DNA of 64,000 bases from Emydura subglobosa (GCA_007922225.1 ML679954.1:23767003-23831002); one strand, 5' to 3'; numbered from the stretch's first letter, positions 35,541-46,220 are shown. Notes: generated by a model not told the origin, from the sequence alone. Program-made: numbers and translations.

Positions 35541-35984
35541 TCAGTGAATAATTCATATTTATATTAATGCTACGCAGAATCAATTACTTTCATTTTTGAT
35601 AGTCATATACGCTTTCTGTGGCTTATCACTCCTTCCCCTGTCTCCAATACCCTTCCTTCTCCCTCCCTTCTCAAACAGATCCTTCCTTCCCAGACACCAT
35701 CCTTTCCTTCCCCCATGTGTCTTGAACCTGATCTCCTTCCCTCTTTAGTTAATCACTTGCCCTTTGGGGAAGGACAGGAGATTGCAAGACATCAGGACTA
35801 AGTGACTTCCTTTGTCTAGATCAGCCCTTGAATAATCTGGAGGACGAGGTCCTGGGACAAGAAATTACTCAATTATTATTTAAATTAATTCTTTAATAAA
35901 TGTTATTAAGGAAAAATGATCAAACAGAGAGATATTAAATGAATGTATTCAAACAGATTATCAGCTGATGTGTAACATGTGACT
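35541..35984. other. Non-coding stretch, pyrimidine-rich patch
   Basis: A CCTTCC-rich pyrimidine patch lies at about 35630-35755 and is CT-biased on the plus strand. No gene seen. Confidence 0.5.
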
Positions 35985-35989
35985 GCATA

Positions 35990-36965
35990 TCTCAGGAGAC
36001 AAGGAATCCATATCTTCCCACATCTCTGACTGGTTACTGAGGGGAAGATCCAAAGAGGAAGTTCTTGCTCATATCAGCACCACATTGTGCTTGCTTGACA
36101 GTTTGGGCCTCATTCTAAACATTGGAAAGTCCACCTTTAAAACCTCCCATTAAAAAAACCAAGTTAATTGGGGCCCTGTTAGATTCCATGAGGTCGAAAG
36201 TGTTCCTATCGACAAACTGTTTCAGGCAATTTGACATCTCTGCCTCATTCTGTAATCTTTGCTTTCCATGACAGTCCGTGTATGTCTGAGCCTGTTGGAC
36301 CACATCTGTTTGCATGCAGGTGGTCTGGTTTGCAAGGCTGCACTTCCACCCCTTTCAAATATGGCTCAAGATGGTCTATTAGCACAAATCTTCTTCATTT
36401 GTTGGACAGGCTGGTTTGTCTCCCTCCATTAGTCCTAGATGCCTTGCAGTGGTGGACATGCCCATAGAAGGTTTTTCTGGGAGTTCCCTTCACCAGACCC
36501 TCACCAACCAAGTCAGTTGTTACTGATGCTTCCCTGATCAGTTGGGGGAAGCACTTGGGCTTGCTGAAGGTATAGGGACCATGGTCTGAGTGGGAGGTCT
36601 TGCTTCATACCAATGTGCTGGAGCATGAGCCTATCCACAATGCATACCGTGCCTTCTGGGACTGTATCAAACACTCAGTGATTCACATACTCACCGACAA
36701 TGTACTATGTGAACAAACAAGGGGGAGCAACACTCCAGGTTGTTCTGCCTAGAAGTGATCAATTTGTGCCAACTTTGCATCTAGGAGGCCCTTACTCTCA
36801 CAACTGTTCATTTATCCAGGGTGCAAAATCATCGTGTGGACAATCTCAGCAGGTATTTTTCTCTGAGTCACGAGTGGTCCCTGAAGATGAGTGTCCTTCA
36901 CATCATCTTCACAGCGTGGAGCATGCCCACTGTTGACCTGTTTGCCACAAAGGTAAACAGGAAAT
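35990..36965 (+). pseudogene. DIRS reverse transcriptase and RNase H remnant
   Basis: GIHIFPHL at 36003-36026, followed by DWLLRGRSKEEVL from 36028, matches the region of the DIRS reverse-transcriptase active site (YLDDWL in the family). Here the first aspartate codon is damaged and the frame shifts by two bases exactly at the catalytic motif. LGLILNIGKST follows. RNase H motifs come next: VTDASLISWG from 36519, TDN at about 36692-36700, then YYVNKQGG in another frame at about 36703-36726. DNLSR (36839-36853) and VDLFATKVNRK near 36932-36964 close the domain. Multiple stops and frame changes; not functional. Confidence 0.82.
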
Positions 36966-37263
36966 ATCACCTGTTCTGCTCTTGGGAGGGCGAGCTCAGT
37001 GTGAGGTCCCTTTCTGACGCCTTCTATTGCTGCTGGTAATTGGATCTCCTGTATACCGTTTGCCCAAGCTTGATCATTCCTCAGGTCATCCTCAAAGCTC
37101 AAGGCGGATCAGGCCAAGCTTATCTTCATAGGCCCAGCATGGTTGAGGCAGTGCTGGTTCTCTAACTTTCTTGCACTATCAATTCAGCCTTCCATACTGC
37201 TTCCCAGCCTGACCTGCTCACTCAAAATCATGGCCACACATTCAACTCCATGCATCTCAGGGT

Positions 37264-38340
37264 TTGGCTGCTGCATGGTTGAATGGAGAAGAGCAGTGCT
37301 CAATGGCTGTCCAACAAGTCCTACTTAACAGTAAGAAGTTCTCTACCAGGATGGCCTACTTAGTGAAGTGGAAAGGGTTTTCAGTGCATTCCTTGATCTG
37401 CCAAATCCAATTGATGCAGACTTCTGAACAGGACATCTTGGAATACCTGCTATATCTTCTGAAATCTGGACTTGCTCTCAGTTCACTAAGAGTACATCTG
37501 GCTGCAATATCAGCTTTTCATCCCCCTATTCAGAAAAATCGGTCTTTGCCAGCACTATGTTGAGGAGATTTCTAAAAGGCCTTCTCTCTTTATATCCTGT
37601 GGTTTGAGAACTGGTCCCCTTGTGGGACCTACACATGGTTTTGGTGTCTCTAATGGCCCTCCATTCAAGCCCTAGCAACCTGTCTACTGCTCCTCTTGTA
37701 TCAGAAACCCACATTCCTGGTAGCCATTATATCTGCAAGGAGGATATGTGAGCTGCAGGTTCTGATGGCAGGGCCTCCTTAAACATTGTTCTCCAAGACA
37801 AGCTAACTTTACAACCACACCGAAAGTTTTTTATCCAAGTTGGTCTCAGTTTCATCTGAACCAGGCGGTATATTGACCTGTGTGTTTTCCCTAAGCTGCG
37901 TTCATCCCCAGAGGAACACCGCCTCCACACTTTGGATGTCAAGTGCTATCTAGGCTTTTATTTGGATAGGATAGAACCATTTTGTGCTTCTCCTCACCTG
38001 TTCGTGTTATGTGCAGACCACGTGAAAGGGCAAACCGTCTCTGCATAGATCACCTCTAGATGGATAACATCCTGTATCCAGACTGCATATGAGATAGCTT
38101 CAGTTATGCCTCCTCAATGGATATGGAGCTCATTCGACGGGAGTTCAAGCAATGTCAATAGTATTCCTCAGTGATATTTCCATATAGGACATTTGGAGGG
38201 TGGCCATGCAGATCCAGGTGGCATCACCTCATATAGCCGGGGAGGTGTGAGCACCACCTGTCTACAGGTACTACTAGGCAAAATCTCTGGTGCACTGGGT
38301 GCACACACATGAAAGTGAAATACATGTCTGTGTTGCATAT
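37264..38340 (+). pseudogene. DIRS tyrosine recombinase remnant
   Basis: The frame 37264-37563 contains STRMAYLVKWKGFSVHSL and SGLALSSLRVHLAAISAFH, the N-terminal core-binding part of DIRS-type tyrosine recombinases. After a stop, FLVAII-SARRICELQVL at about 37712-37765 matches the segment carrying the first catalytic arginine. The rest, up to about 38340, is visible only in pieces across frames with stops. The C-terminal histidine, arginine and tyrosine positions cannot be read reliably. In the living family this enzyme would insert a circular DNA intermediate; this copy cannot. Confidence 0.78.
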
Positions 38341-38425
38341 CAAAGAACCACAGTTACAGGAAATAACCATTTCTTCTTTTGTGTGCATCCCTAAAACAAA
38401 AGTAAGTGTGCCTTTCATACACAAT

Positions 38426-38704
38426 AGTCCCTCAGAATCATAAAGTTTGCATTTTATTTAATTATCAATATTTTACAGGAAGACTTCTCAAATAGACTTA
38501 AATTGTTCTGTGGCTTCACATTTTATTAATCAAATCTCTTAACGCGGAAGTGGACTATTTTATCTAGTACATTTATTGAAAGAATCCACAGATTCCCTAC
38601 TAAGATTGCCCACTTAAGGGTTCTCCAACTTTTACAGATTAGTCTATATTCCTGTACAATCTTCTTTCTAATAGCAACACTATTCTAACACTCCATACAA
38701 GCAC
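38426..38704. other. Short non-coding gap
   Basis: AT-rich sequence between the DIRS remnant and a fold-back repeat. Nothing recognised. Confidence 0.5.
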
Positions 38705-38815
38705 AATGGGCCTTGTCTTCCTCTCTCTTACATTAGTGTAAATTGGGGTAACTTCAGTGGAATTACACAGATGTAAAACTTGTCAGGGAAAAAAAATCAG
38801 ACCCTATAAGTAGCA
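38705..38815. repeat. Short fold-back repeat (GTGTAAAT family)
   Basis: GGGCCTTGTCTTCCTCTCTC leads into TTAGTGTAAATTGGGGTAAC, then TTCAGTGGAATTACACAGAT, and the end AAAATCAGACCCTA mirrors the start. One of the better-preserved copies of the family. Confidence 0.5.
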
Positions 38816-39279
38816 CTTTATACTAGGACACTAGAACAGAGTATTTTATAGCAAAGCATCATTATGGCAAGCAGTAAGACTCACAAAATTCCTAATTAAA
38901 AAAGGAACCTAGATTGTGATTTGAATCCTTAAGTTCACTTTCATTTCATTTTGATTAACTACACCCTATCTTTAGAAAAGATGTTTTTAAACCAAAAATG
39001 TTAAATTGCTAAAGAAAAACAGAAGATTAATTCTCTCAGGAGCAGGCAGGGCAAGCTTCAGTATGAGGTGCTTGAATACTCTACAGCTGTTCCAAGATAA
39101 AATAAGCAAAATAATCCTTCCTATGCTTCTGATCTGTATAGGATTTTCAGTGTGTAAGTGCAGACACAATCATTTCAGGATTCGATAATAGAGTCCAGCT
39201 GGTGGAGGGCTCTCGGTATTATTGGAGTTCTTCATTACTATTAAATTTCTGGTTCTGCAGGAAAGAATTCACCATAGGT
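38816..39279. other. Non-coding stretch, no gene seen
   Basis: Overlapping open frames on opposite strands at 38987-39188 have no domain. No repeat recognised. Confidence 0.5.
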
Positions 39280-40127
39280 GTTCACGGGGGGGAGCAAACA
39301 AACAAAAAATGCTCCCTGCGTGTCACAATTCAAAAAGTATGTTGATGGATAAATACATTGGACAGACTGTGTAAGTGGAAAAACAGCGACTTCATAAGTG
39401 CATAGGAAGCAGCCAATAACAGAGAGGCTGCAAGGAGCAGCCAATCAGGGCCCAGCAAGTCCATATAAGAAGAGCCACATGGCAGAGCAGGGTCAGTAGC
39501 TGCTGGGAGCTTTAGGAGAGAAGACTGTGTCTCAAGTGGGCTGCAACCCTGTAGCACCCTGGACAGAGCAGTGCAGGCAGGGCCCTGGGGAGTAGAGAAG
39601 TAGCACTAGATGGGCTACTGGGAGTGATTTGGATGCTGTGGCCCTGGGGAAACAGCTCAGGGAAATGCAACTGTAGTTGAGGCAAAGCAACGCAGTGCGT
39701 AACTGTCATTCAGAGGGTCTCTGGGCCAGGACCCAGAGCAGTGGGCAGGCCTTGGTCCTCCCCACCAGCCACTGGGTAGTAGCTATGGGCATGGGAGACA
39801 CCCACCAGACAGCAGAGTATGGAAAGTCTGTGATTCCTAGTTGCCCTGGCTGTGACACTCTACTCAGACTATGACTCCCCAGAAGAGAAGGACATAAGTG
39901 ACCTGTCTGGCGGCCAAGCCATGAGGAGAGAGCTGCAGATCTGGGACTGAGCAGAGTGGCAGATCATGTCATGAAGAGGATGACATGATCCCTGGAGTGA
40001 TGTGGGTCAGGGAGCAGATCTGACAGTGGGAAAGGCACCATTGGGAGAAGACATACTAACCTGTGGAGCTAATCCACAAGATGGCCAGTAGGAGGCGCCA
40101 GCATGGTGAGTGAGCCCCATCACAACA
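39280..40127 (+). mobile_element. Probable solo LTR (Gypsy-type)
   Basis: GC-rich stretch with a TATA-like box (CCATATAAGAAG, at about 39461-39472) followed by a leader rich in GGGCCAGGACCCAGAGCAGT, similar in layout to the two-copy LTR family at 16360 and 41139. The right end CATCACAACA stops directly against reversed CR1 sequence. No gag or pol adjoins. The left boundary is uncertain and I found no matching target duplication; 39280 is an estimate. Confidence 0.5.
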
Positions 40128-40138
40128 CCCCGGAATGA

Positions 40139-40760
40139 CATTTGCCTTTTTAGGAACTATCACATTGTTGACGTGTATTCATTGTGTGATCCATTATAAC
40201 TCCAAGCTTCTTTTCAACAGTAGTCCTGCCTAGCCAGTTATTCCCCAATTTGTAGTTGTGCATTTGATCTTTTTCCTTCATAGGTGCAGTACTTTGCACC
40301 TGTCTTTTTTGAATTTCATCTTATTCATTTTAGACTATTTCCCTAATTAACGTACTAAGGTCATTTTGAATTCTAATCCTTTCTTCCAAAGTGCTTGCAA
40401 GTCATCCATAAATGTTATAGGCATATTCTCCACTCCATTATCTAAGTCATTAATGAAAATGTTGAATAGTACTGGACCCATGACCCCCCAGTTTTGCAGA
40501 GAACCACTGATAACTACTCTCTGAGTACAGTTTTCCAATCAGTTGTATACACTCCTTAAGGTAATTTCATCTAGATCATACTTCCCTAGTTAGTTTATGA
40601 GACTGTCATATGAGACTGTATTAAAAACCTTACTAAAATCAAGATGTATCACATCTACTGCTTTCTGCCCTCTCAATCCAGTAGTACAATAACCCTGTCA
40701 GGAAGAAAATTAGGTTGGTTTGTCATGATTTATTTTTGACAAATCCATGTTGGCTATTAC
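40139..40760 (-). mobile_element. CR1 LINE fragment, reverse-transcriptase region
   Basis: The minus strand carries CR1 ORF2 sequence. A readable piece includes [18 protein letters not shown] in a 63-codon frame (40347-40538), which is the conserved reverse-transcriptase segment just upstream of the FADD motif. In other frames, reversed blocks such as CTTTGCACCTGTC, GTCATTTTGAATTCTAATCC and TTGACAAATCCATGTTGGC match typical CR1. Both ends are lost: the side nearest the CR1 3' end is cut at the neighbouring LTR. Confidence 0.9.
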
Positions 40761-40997
40761 TTGTCACTATTGAGTCCAGCAATAGCTATTAAGAAGTCAA
40801 CATTTGCCATCAATTGCCATATGGTGAATATTTAAGATACAGCACTTTGACTTCCATGTTTTTGTATACTTTGAACAGAAATTAATTGTTGCATCTGGCA
40901 TTCCACTAATTTGTTTGCATCTAACATACCGCTTTGTGATAGCTAATAGGCAGTGAATATTTGCCATTAGTTATGTCATACATACCTGTATATAAAC
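40761..40997. other. Short non-coding gap
   Basis: AT-rich sequence that may be further decayed CR1 (a reversed TTTAAGATACAGCACTTTGAC piece), but I cannot support it firmly. Confidence 0.4.
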
Positions 40998-41110
40998 TGG
41001 AAGCTCTTTGTGACAGGGACTGTGTTACTTCTGTGTGTATTGTACAGCCCTGCGTATGTCGTTGGCACTAAATAAAATAAAAATGTTTTATTATAAATAA
41101 AAATATATAA
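40998..41110 (+). mobile_element. Old LINE 3'-tail fragment
   Basis: AAGCTCTTTGTGACAGGGAC, then TTGTACAGCCCTGCG and GGCACTAAATAAAATAAAAA, resemble the tail of an ancient amniote LINE, related to 22255-22360. The A-rich end merges with an AT/GT low-complexity run. Confidence 0.4.
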
Positions 41111-41114
41111 AAGA

Positions 41115-41136
41115 GTGTGTGTGTGTGTGTGTGTGT
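41115..41136 (+). repeat. (GT)n microsatellite
   Basis: Eleven GT units, directly left of the GTAT target duplication of LTR copy B. Confidence 0.97.
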
Positions 41137-41138
41137 AT

Positions 41139-41809
41139 TGTGAGATAGTGAGGGCAGAGGGCAGTAGGAGAGTGCAGGAAGGGAGGTATGTGAGCCCAAG
41201 AATGCTCAGGGCTCTGTTCCCTGCAGATTAGCTAGGTGCCATTAGGGGGCAATTAGGGGCAGCTGGGGCCAGTGAAGGATCAGCCAGAAGCCTCATAAAA
41301 GCCCTCCGCCCCAAACAGTCAGGGCACAAGCAGGAGGAGTGTGCTGTGCTGTGCTGTGCTGTGCTGTGCTGTGCTGTGCTGTGCTGTGCTGTGCTGTGCT
41401 GTGCTGTGCTGTGCNNNNNNNNNNGCTGTGCTGTGCTGTGCTGTGCTGTGCTGTGCTGTGCTGTGCTGTGCATCGGAGGGACGTGGAGCGGATTGAAGTG
41501 AAGGGGAGTGGTGAAGTGAAGGTGGAGGACCAGAACGGAGTGCAGAGGCCGGTGGACAAACGGAGGTATCCGGCTCAAGGAGCCAGAAGGAGGGGGAAAA
41601 GTAGCCCAGGGGAAGACAGTGCAGCTGGGAACACGGTGCCAGCAGCACATAGCTGCCTCTCCTAGGGCCCTTGGGCTGGGACCCGGAGGAGCGGGTGGGC
41701 CCGGGTCCCTACCCCCCTCCTTAGGGAAGACGGGGTGACTGGACACGTCTGGCCCACTAGAGACAGTACAAGCGTGGGACCCACCAGAGGGGAGCTGACG
41801 GCTGCCACA
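41139..41809 (+). mobile_element. Solo LTR, Ty3/Gypsy-type (copy B)
   Basis: Starts TGTGAGATAG like copy A at 16360 and ends GCTGCCACA. Identical 4-bp direct repeats flank it: GTAT at 41135-41138 and GTAT at 41810-41813. Relative to copy A it lacks the 354-bp GC-rich segment near its left end, and it carries a large GTGCT array at 41341-41470 where copy A has two to three units. Blocks AGAATGCTCAG, CATAAAAGCCCTC, GGGAAAAGTAGCCCAGGGGA and CCCTTGGGCTGGGACC are shared. No internal region adjoins. Frames on both strands stay open through the array because a 5-bp unit without stops reads open in every frame. Confidence 0.88.
41341..41470 (+). repeat. (GTGCT)n pentanucleotide array with assembly gap
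   Basis: At least 23 near-perfect GTGCT units, broken by ten undetermined bases at 41415-41424. The gap size is probably arbitrary, so the true length is unknown. The array lies inside LTR copy B; the equivalent place in copy A (near 16934) holds GTGCTGTGCTGTG only. Confidence 0.95.
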
Positions 41810-41834
41810 GTATACATTTTATACACAAAGAATT

Positions 41835-41835
41835 T

Positions 41836-41875
<40 letters not shown>

Positions 41876-41884
41876 AAGAGAGAG
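41835..41884 (+). repeat. (TG)n(AG)n compound microsatellite
   Basis: Thirteen TG units followed by about twelve AG units with one interruption. Confidence 0.95.
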
Positions 41885-42299
41885 CGAACAAGGGATGCAT
41901 CAGGGAGTGTGAATTTTGGTTTTGTAATACTAAGACAAAGGTTAGTTTGGACCTGCATCTGATATTGTCCAGACCCAAAGGGGTCAGTTTGGATAAGCAG
42001 TTATGCATACATCAGCTTTCTTGCTTTGGGACCCCCAAACCAAAAGCATCAACCTCTGGAGGTGCCTGACACTGGTAACATGAAAAGCAATGCCAGACAA
42101 GAATGTCTAAAGCCTTTTCCTCCAGCTCCTCTTACAATTAACATCTTAAAAATTTGGAATCAATGTGATTGCACAAGGTATATTTGAGAACAGATTTTGG
42201 TTCTCTGTGTTTAACTCCTTCATAGACATAATACACTGTCATTTTTCATTATATTATATTCTGAGGCAGTGATCAAGGCAGGCCCAGCTTCTTCAGTCA
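41885..42299. other. Non-coding stretch, no gene seen
   Basis: Open frames running out of the microsatellite (41735-42069) are artefacts of the dinucleotide repeat. Nothing else recognised. Confidence 0.5.
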
Positions 42300-42470
42300 T
42301 CCATGAGGGGAAGAACAGGACACGCCAACAGGGTCTGCTACTAGAAGGTTCCTTTGACCTAAGCTGCACCACTGGTGCATTTCCCAAGAGTGGGAACCTT
42401 GAAAGATCATTCTGAAGAACTCCAGTTTCAGGTGATTAACCTACACACTGCATACGTCATATACCGGATC
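42300..42470 (+). repeat. Possible DIRS terminal-like fragment
   Basis: AGTGGGAACCTTGAAAGATC followed by TGAAGAACTCCAGTTTCAGG and GATTAACC parallels the end of the DIRS remnant at 38344-38375 (AAGAACCACAGTTACAGG, AATAACC). It may be the end of another DIRS copy. Short and diverged. Confidence 0.35.
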
Positions 42471-43970
42471 AGGACATGTTTCCAGAGTCAAAGGAATGCA
42501 TTTCATGTCAGTTTATGTATTTATTACCAAGCATGGTGCTGACAACTGGGAGTGGTGAAGTCATCAATAGAACTACTCCCCTTGTGTGAGTACGGTGTCC
42601 AGCAGTAAACATTTAAGAGACTGAGCACTTATCAAATGAAAACTTCCGCTGAATGTAATGAAGAGCTTTATCTGGACAGGGTAAAAGACGACCTTGGTGA
42701 GCATGAGCCCCAGGAAACAGAAGGAGATGATGTTAGATTAATGCAGCAAATGATTATACTAGTATTTCTATTTTACATAAATATTTGAGCTGTCCCTTAC
42801 TGATTAAAATACAATATTTTATTAAATGAAATACATTAAATGGGTTTGGATTAGCTATTGGGATAAACACAGCAGGAACTTTAACCCTAAATAAGGGAAG
42901 TTGTAGTTAAAGACCTCATTTAAGAAAATGTTAGAACCAAGAACCATGTGTTTGTCCCACATTTTAAAAGTTACCAGACTTGTCTCTGAAAATCAAAAAA
43001 GGAGTGAATTTCAGTCCTGAGGAGCTTTCATACAGAATGCTCTGCTGCCACCGTCATGAATTCTATCCTGGGATTAAATGGCTCGTTGAAGCTGACTGTC
43101 CAACAGGATACGGAGGGTAGATGTGGTCCCACCTCCTGTCTCCCCTCTTTGAGGTCATTTCTGACCACTCCCGAGAGGTGCTTTCAAGGAGTAGTGTCTG
43201 TGCTACTGTGAGCAGAGGGACTACTAGCATGTGTGTCCCTTTAATGGAGTGTGCAAGGAGAAGGGACGGCTCTTTACACTCTCCTGCCCACTTCACAACA
43301 CACTTGTGCACAGTTACAAGACAAAACATCAGATGTGAAGAGGTCTGGCCCCCTGGTGCAACTCTAAATTTAGAACTTGAATCCTCAGCTGTGCTGAGTT
43401 CAGGCTTGATCCAGATGAAAGAAAGCAGGCAAAAGTGGGTCAAAGTAACCCACATTGCCACTTCCTCTGATCTAAACCTGCCTCTGGCACAAAATAGAGT
43501 ATTTTAAGGACTTTTCTAATCTGTGCCAGATTGTAATAGTTTTCTATATTTTGTGAGGTGCATGGAGTGTTTTTACTTCAGTCCTCCTACTGGAATACTC
43601 CAAAAGACTTCCTTCATTAGTTGGGACTAGTGTAGAGTTGACTATAGCAAGGTTGAGCCAGTAGGGTGAATCCTAAAATACCTGTTAGTTAGGCTAAAGA
43701 TCCCTTTGCCCTGTAGTGTATGTGAAGGTTAAGAAGGAAGGTGGACATTGAAAGAGAGAATGAGAAGGAAAGGGATGTAGAGGGAGGGTACAAGGAGGAA
43801 GGGAAAAAGTGTGGGAGCAAGGGAGATTTGGAAGGAGGGTGTGAAGGAAGAAGATTAGAAAGTAAATAGTGTACACTAAAGCCTTAAATATTTTGTAATT
43901 ACTTGTATAGGAAGCAGCAGCATGGGGACGACCTTCTAGGAACCTTTTTCTGCTCAGTATATGTATATAT
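42471..43970. other. Non-coding stretch, no gene seen
   Basis: Frames of 132 codons (minus, 43063-43461) and 128 codons (plus, 43121-43507) overlap on opposite strands. Neither has a recognisable domain, so I read them as chance or as an unnamed old repeat. A purine-rich GGAAGG-type stretch lies at about 43725-43855. Confidence 0.45.
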
Positions 43971-44016
43971 CGCATGTACAGTCAATAGGATTTCGCATGT
44001 ACAGTCAATAGGATTT
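43971..44016 (+). repeat. Perfect 23-bp tandem duplication
   Basis: The unit starting CGCATGTACAGTCAATAGG occurs twice back to back (43971-43993 and 43994-44016) without a mismatch. This suggests a recent duplication. Confidence 0.95.
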
Positions 44017-44844
44017 ATGCACAGGTATGAAAGGAAAAATGAGATCCATAATATTTGGTGTGTATAGGGTCATGCAAAAATGTTCAGATAATTAATTGAG
44101 AAAAATCTGTACTAAGGGAGACATTTTTTGTTAGTACATTTACATAAGGAAAGCTCTTTGCCACAAAAGCATTAAATATTTCATTTCATTATGATGCCTT
44201 CTGATCACAATGTTGCTGACTCAATGTGATACTGCCATGGAAAAGTAATTTTCCATGTAAAGTGATCCAAAAAGTAATGCAATTTTTAAAATATTCAGTG
44301 ATGAGCTCAAAATGATGTAATTTCAATGGGAGAAATATTTCAGTGCCAGTGTAAACATTATTTTCTTATATTCATCTTCATGCCCATTTTCATATACACA
44401 TCTTAGTGTCACCATAATGAAAGGAAAATCTGTAAAGATGATACTTGTAGTAGCAAGACAAAATGAAACAATCCCTATTGCAAAACCATTGAGAGAATAG
44501 CATGAAAGTAAGATGACATCAGAGCAACTGCATGAAGGTGATATTACAATTTTAAATTGAAGCTAACTGATGTCTATGTATGTTAAAATTACAATTTAAA
44601 AATATTTTTTAGAGCACTGTAATTCAGACACACCACAGAAACAAGGAAATTCTGATGTAGGGCAGACACATCCTCCTTATTTGTTATTTGTGTCTAGTTA
44701 TTCTAGCATGCATTTTTCTTGAACAGTCTAAGAAGTTTGTTATCTTGTCATACAATATCTGCTGCACTAATTAATATTTGTACTGTTCGCTTATATTGAC
44801 CTAGTCATACAAACATTTCATATACATTTGCAACTATTAATTAA
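44017..44844. other. Non-coding stretch, no gene seen
   Basis: AT-rich and complex, with no recognised repeat or domain-bearing frame. Confidence 0.5.
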
Positions 44845-45015
44845 TCCTTAACACTCCTGTGAGGTTAGTAAATATTCTTATCCCCAATATACAGATGGAT
44901 AAACTGAGGCACAGGGAGATTATATGATTTATACAAGACCATACAGCAGTGGTGTCAGAGCTGGGGATAGGATTCCACATCCTTTATTCTAGCCAACAGG
45001 TTACTCTCACACTAG
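44845..45015 (-). mobile_element. MIR-type SINE fragment
   Basis: The plus strand shows the reverse-complement view? No: it shows the CAGATGGATAAACTGAGGCA, CAGGGAGATTATATGATTT and GTCAGAGCTGGGGATAGGAT blocks, which are the complement of the MIR core as usually written, so the element is on the minus strand. The blocks are in the expected order. Old and inert. Confidence 0.7.
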
Positions 45016-45984
45016 ACAGTATTGGGTAACTTAGTAATGATGGTGTGGAAGTTTAAACTCAAAGCAATCCTAGGGGTAACTTATGCTGATGTGTAAATTT
45101 TAGTATTTTAATAAGTTGGTTTGTCATTATTAGCAAGTAAAATGTACCTCCCCATTTGATCCTTAATGTTCATTATGTAACATGTTCATTATTCTTCTAT
45201 CAGGCAGTAGTTTAAAAGTGCTCACTATAAATAGAAGATCTGTAGGAACTGTGCCAGTAATTTTATTTTTTTTAATGTTCATTCTCTGGTCAATTGAAAT
45301 GAGTTTCACTACAATGGAATTATGAAAAAAAATACTGGCATATTAACAAAATATTTCAGCAGGGGAAAAACATCCTGTCAAATAACTAGAAGGAATGCTA
45401 TAAACACAATGATTTTGTAAAACACCTTGATCCAGTTTGTTTACTTAATAAATTCTGTCAGCTCCATGAAAGCCGTACACCAATAAAAAAAGAAGCAGTT
45501 TGTCAAAGACCAACACTTCTGATGGAAAAAAATATTTTGGCAATCTCTTTAATTCCCTTGGTTGACATCTTGAATTTTGGTAGGATGCTAAAAATGATCT
45601 GTGACAAGAATTAATGTTGTCATCTGTGTGAAAGCATTTACAGTGCAAAATAATCAGTATAATATTGAAATCCAATATGTTTTGTTAATTAAATTTTTTT
45701 CTTCTAAATTAGCATTCTTAGCAAATGCTGAATATTACATTATAGAGATGCCCTCGCTCTCCTATAGTTAGGCTTGGCAGAATTCAATTTTTGTTTGTTA
45801 AAATCTTGTTGGATAATATAAATGCTTATTTTTCTCTTTTTATTTATATAAATTTTCACAGTTGTGCAAAATTATGGATTTTAAATAATGTTCATTTTTA
45901 TCAATTTAAATTTCCACAGTTTTGAGAAATTGTGAGGGGGGCAGACAATAACTATTTAATAACAGTAGTAGATGTTGAATTATG
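45016..45984. other. Non-coding stretch, no gene seen
   Basis: Very AT-rich. A minus-strand frame at 45445-45675 has no domain. Confidence 0.5.
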
Positions 45985-46220
45985 AAAGTTAAAGCTTTCT
46001 GTGGTTAGATATTAGGAAAACATTTCTGACTATAAGGGTAGTTAAGCACTGGAATAGGCTTCCAAGGGATGATGTGGAATCACTGAAAGTTTTTAAAAAC
46101 AGGCTGGACAAATATCCAACAGGGATGGTCCAGGCTTACTTGGTCCTGCCACACGCAGGAGACTGGACTTGATAATTTCTCAAGGACCTTATCAGCCCTA
46201 CATATCCACAATTCTATAAC
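45985..46220 (+). mobile_element. CR1 LINE 3'-end fragment
   Basis: TTAGATATTAGGAAAACATT, AAGCACTGGAATAGGCTTCC and TTTTTAAAAACAGGCTGGAC are the CR1 region from the end of ORF2 to the 3' UTR. It ends with the CR1-type CAATTCTATAAC near 46209-46220. Only the last 235 bp or so were copied. Confidence 0.85.

Larger units (their letters stand above)
35985..38425 (+). mobile_element. DIRS-type retrotransposon, 5'-truncated and decayed
   Basis: The order reverse transcriptase (C-terminal part), RNase H, then tyrosine recombinase is characteristic of DIRS elements, which integrate by recombinase rather than by a DDE integrase. All three are readable on the plus strand but spread over several frames with many stops. 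The 5' half (gag-like ORF and most of the reverse transcriptase) is missing. The right end near 38344-38375 carries GAACCACAGTTACAGG and AATAACCATTTCTTC, which resembles the terminal region of turtle DIRS copies as I remember them. Flanking DNA on the left is unrelated MITE and unique sequence. Confidence 0.82.

Noticed and set aside
41339..41665. Cysteine-rich CAVLC repeat protein on the plus strand
   Set aside because: The same pentanucleotide array read in another frame; no start context or domain.
41228..41746. A 172-codon frame with repeated HSTAQ
   Set aside because: It reads through the GTGCT array and the assembly gap. A stop-free 5-bp unit stays open in all six frames.
43063..43507. 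Opposed 132- and 128-codon frames
   Set aside because: They overlap on opposite strands and have no domain, no splice or promoter context and no recognisable family.
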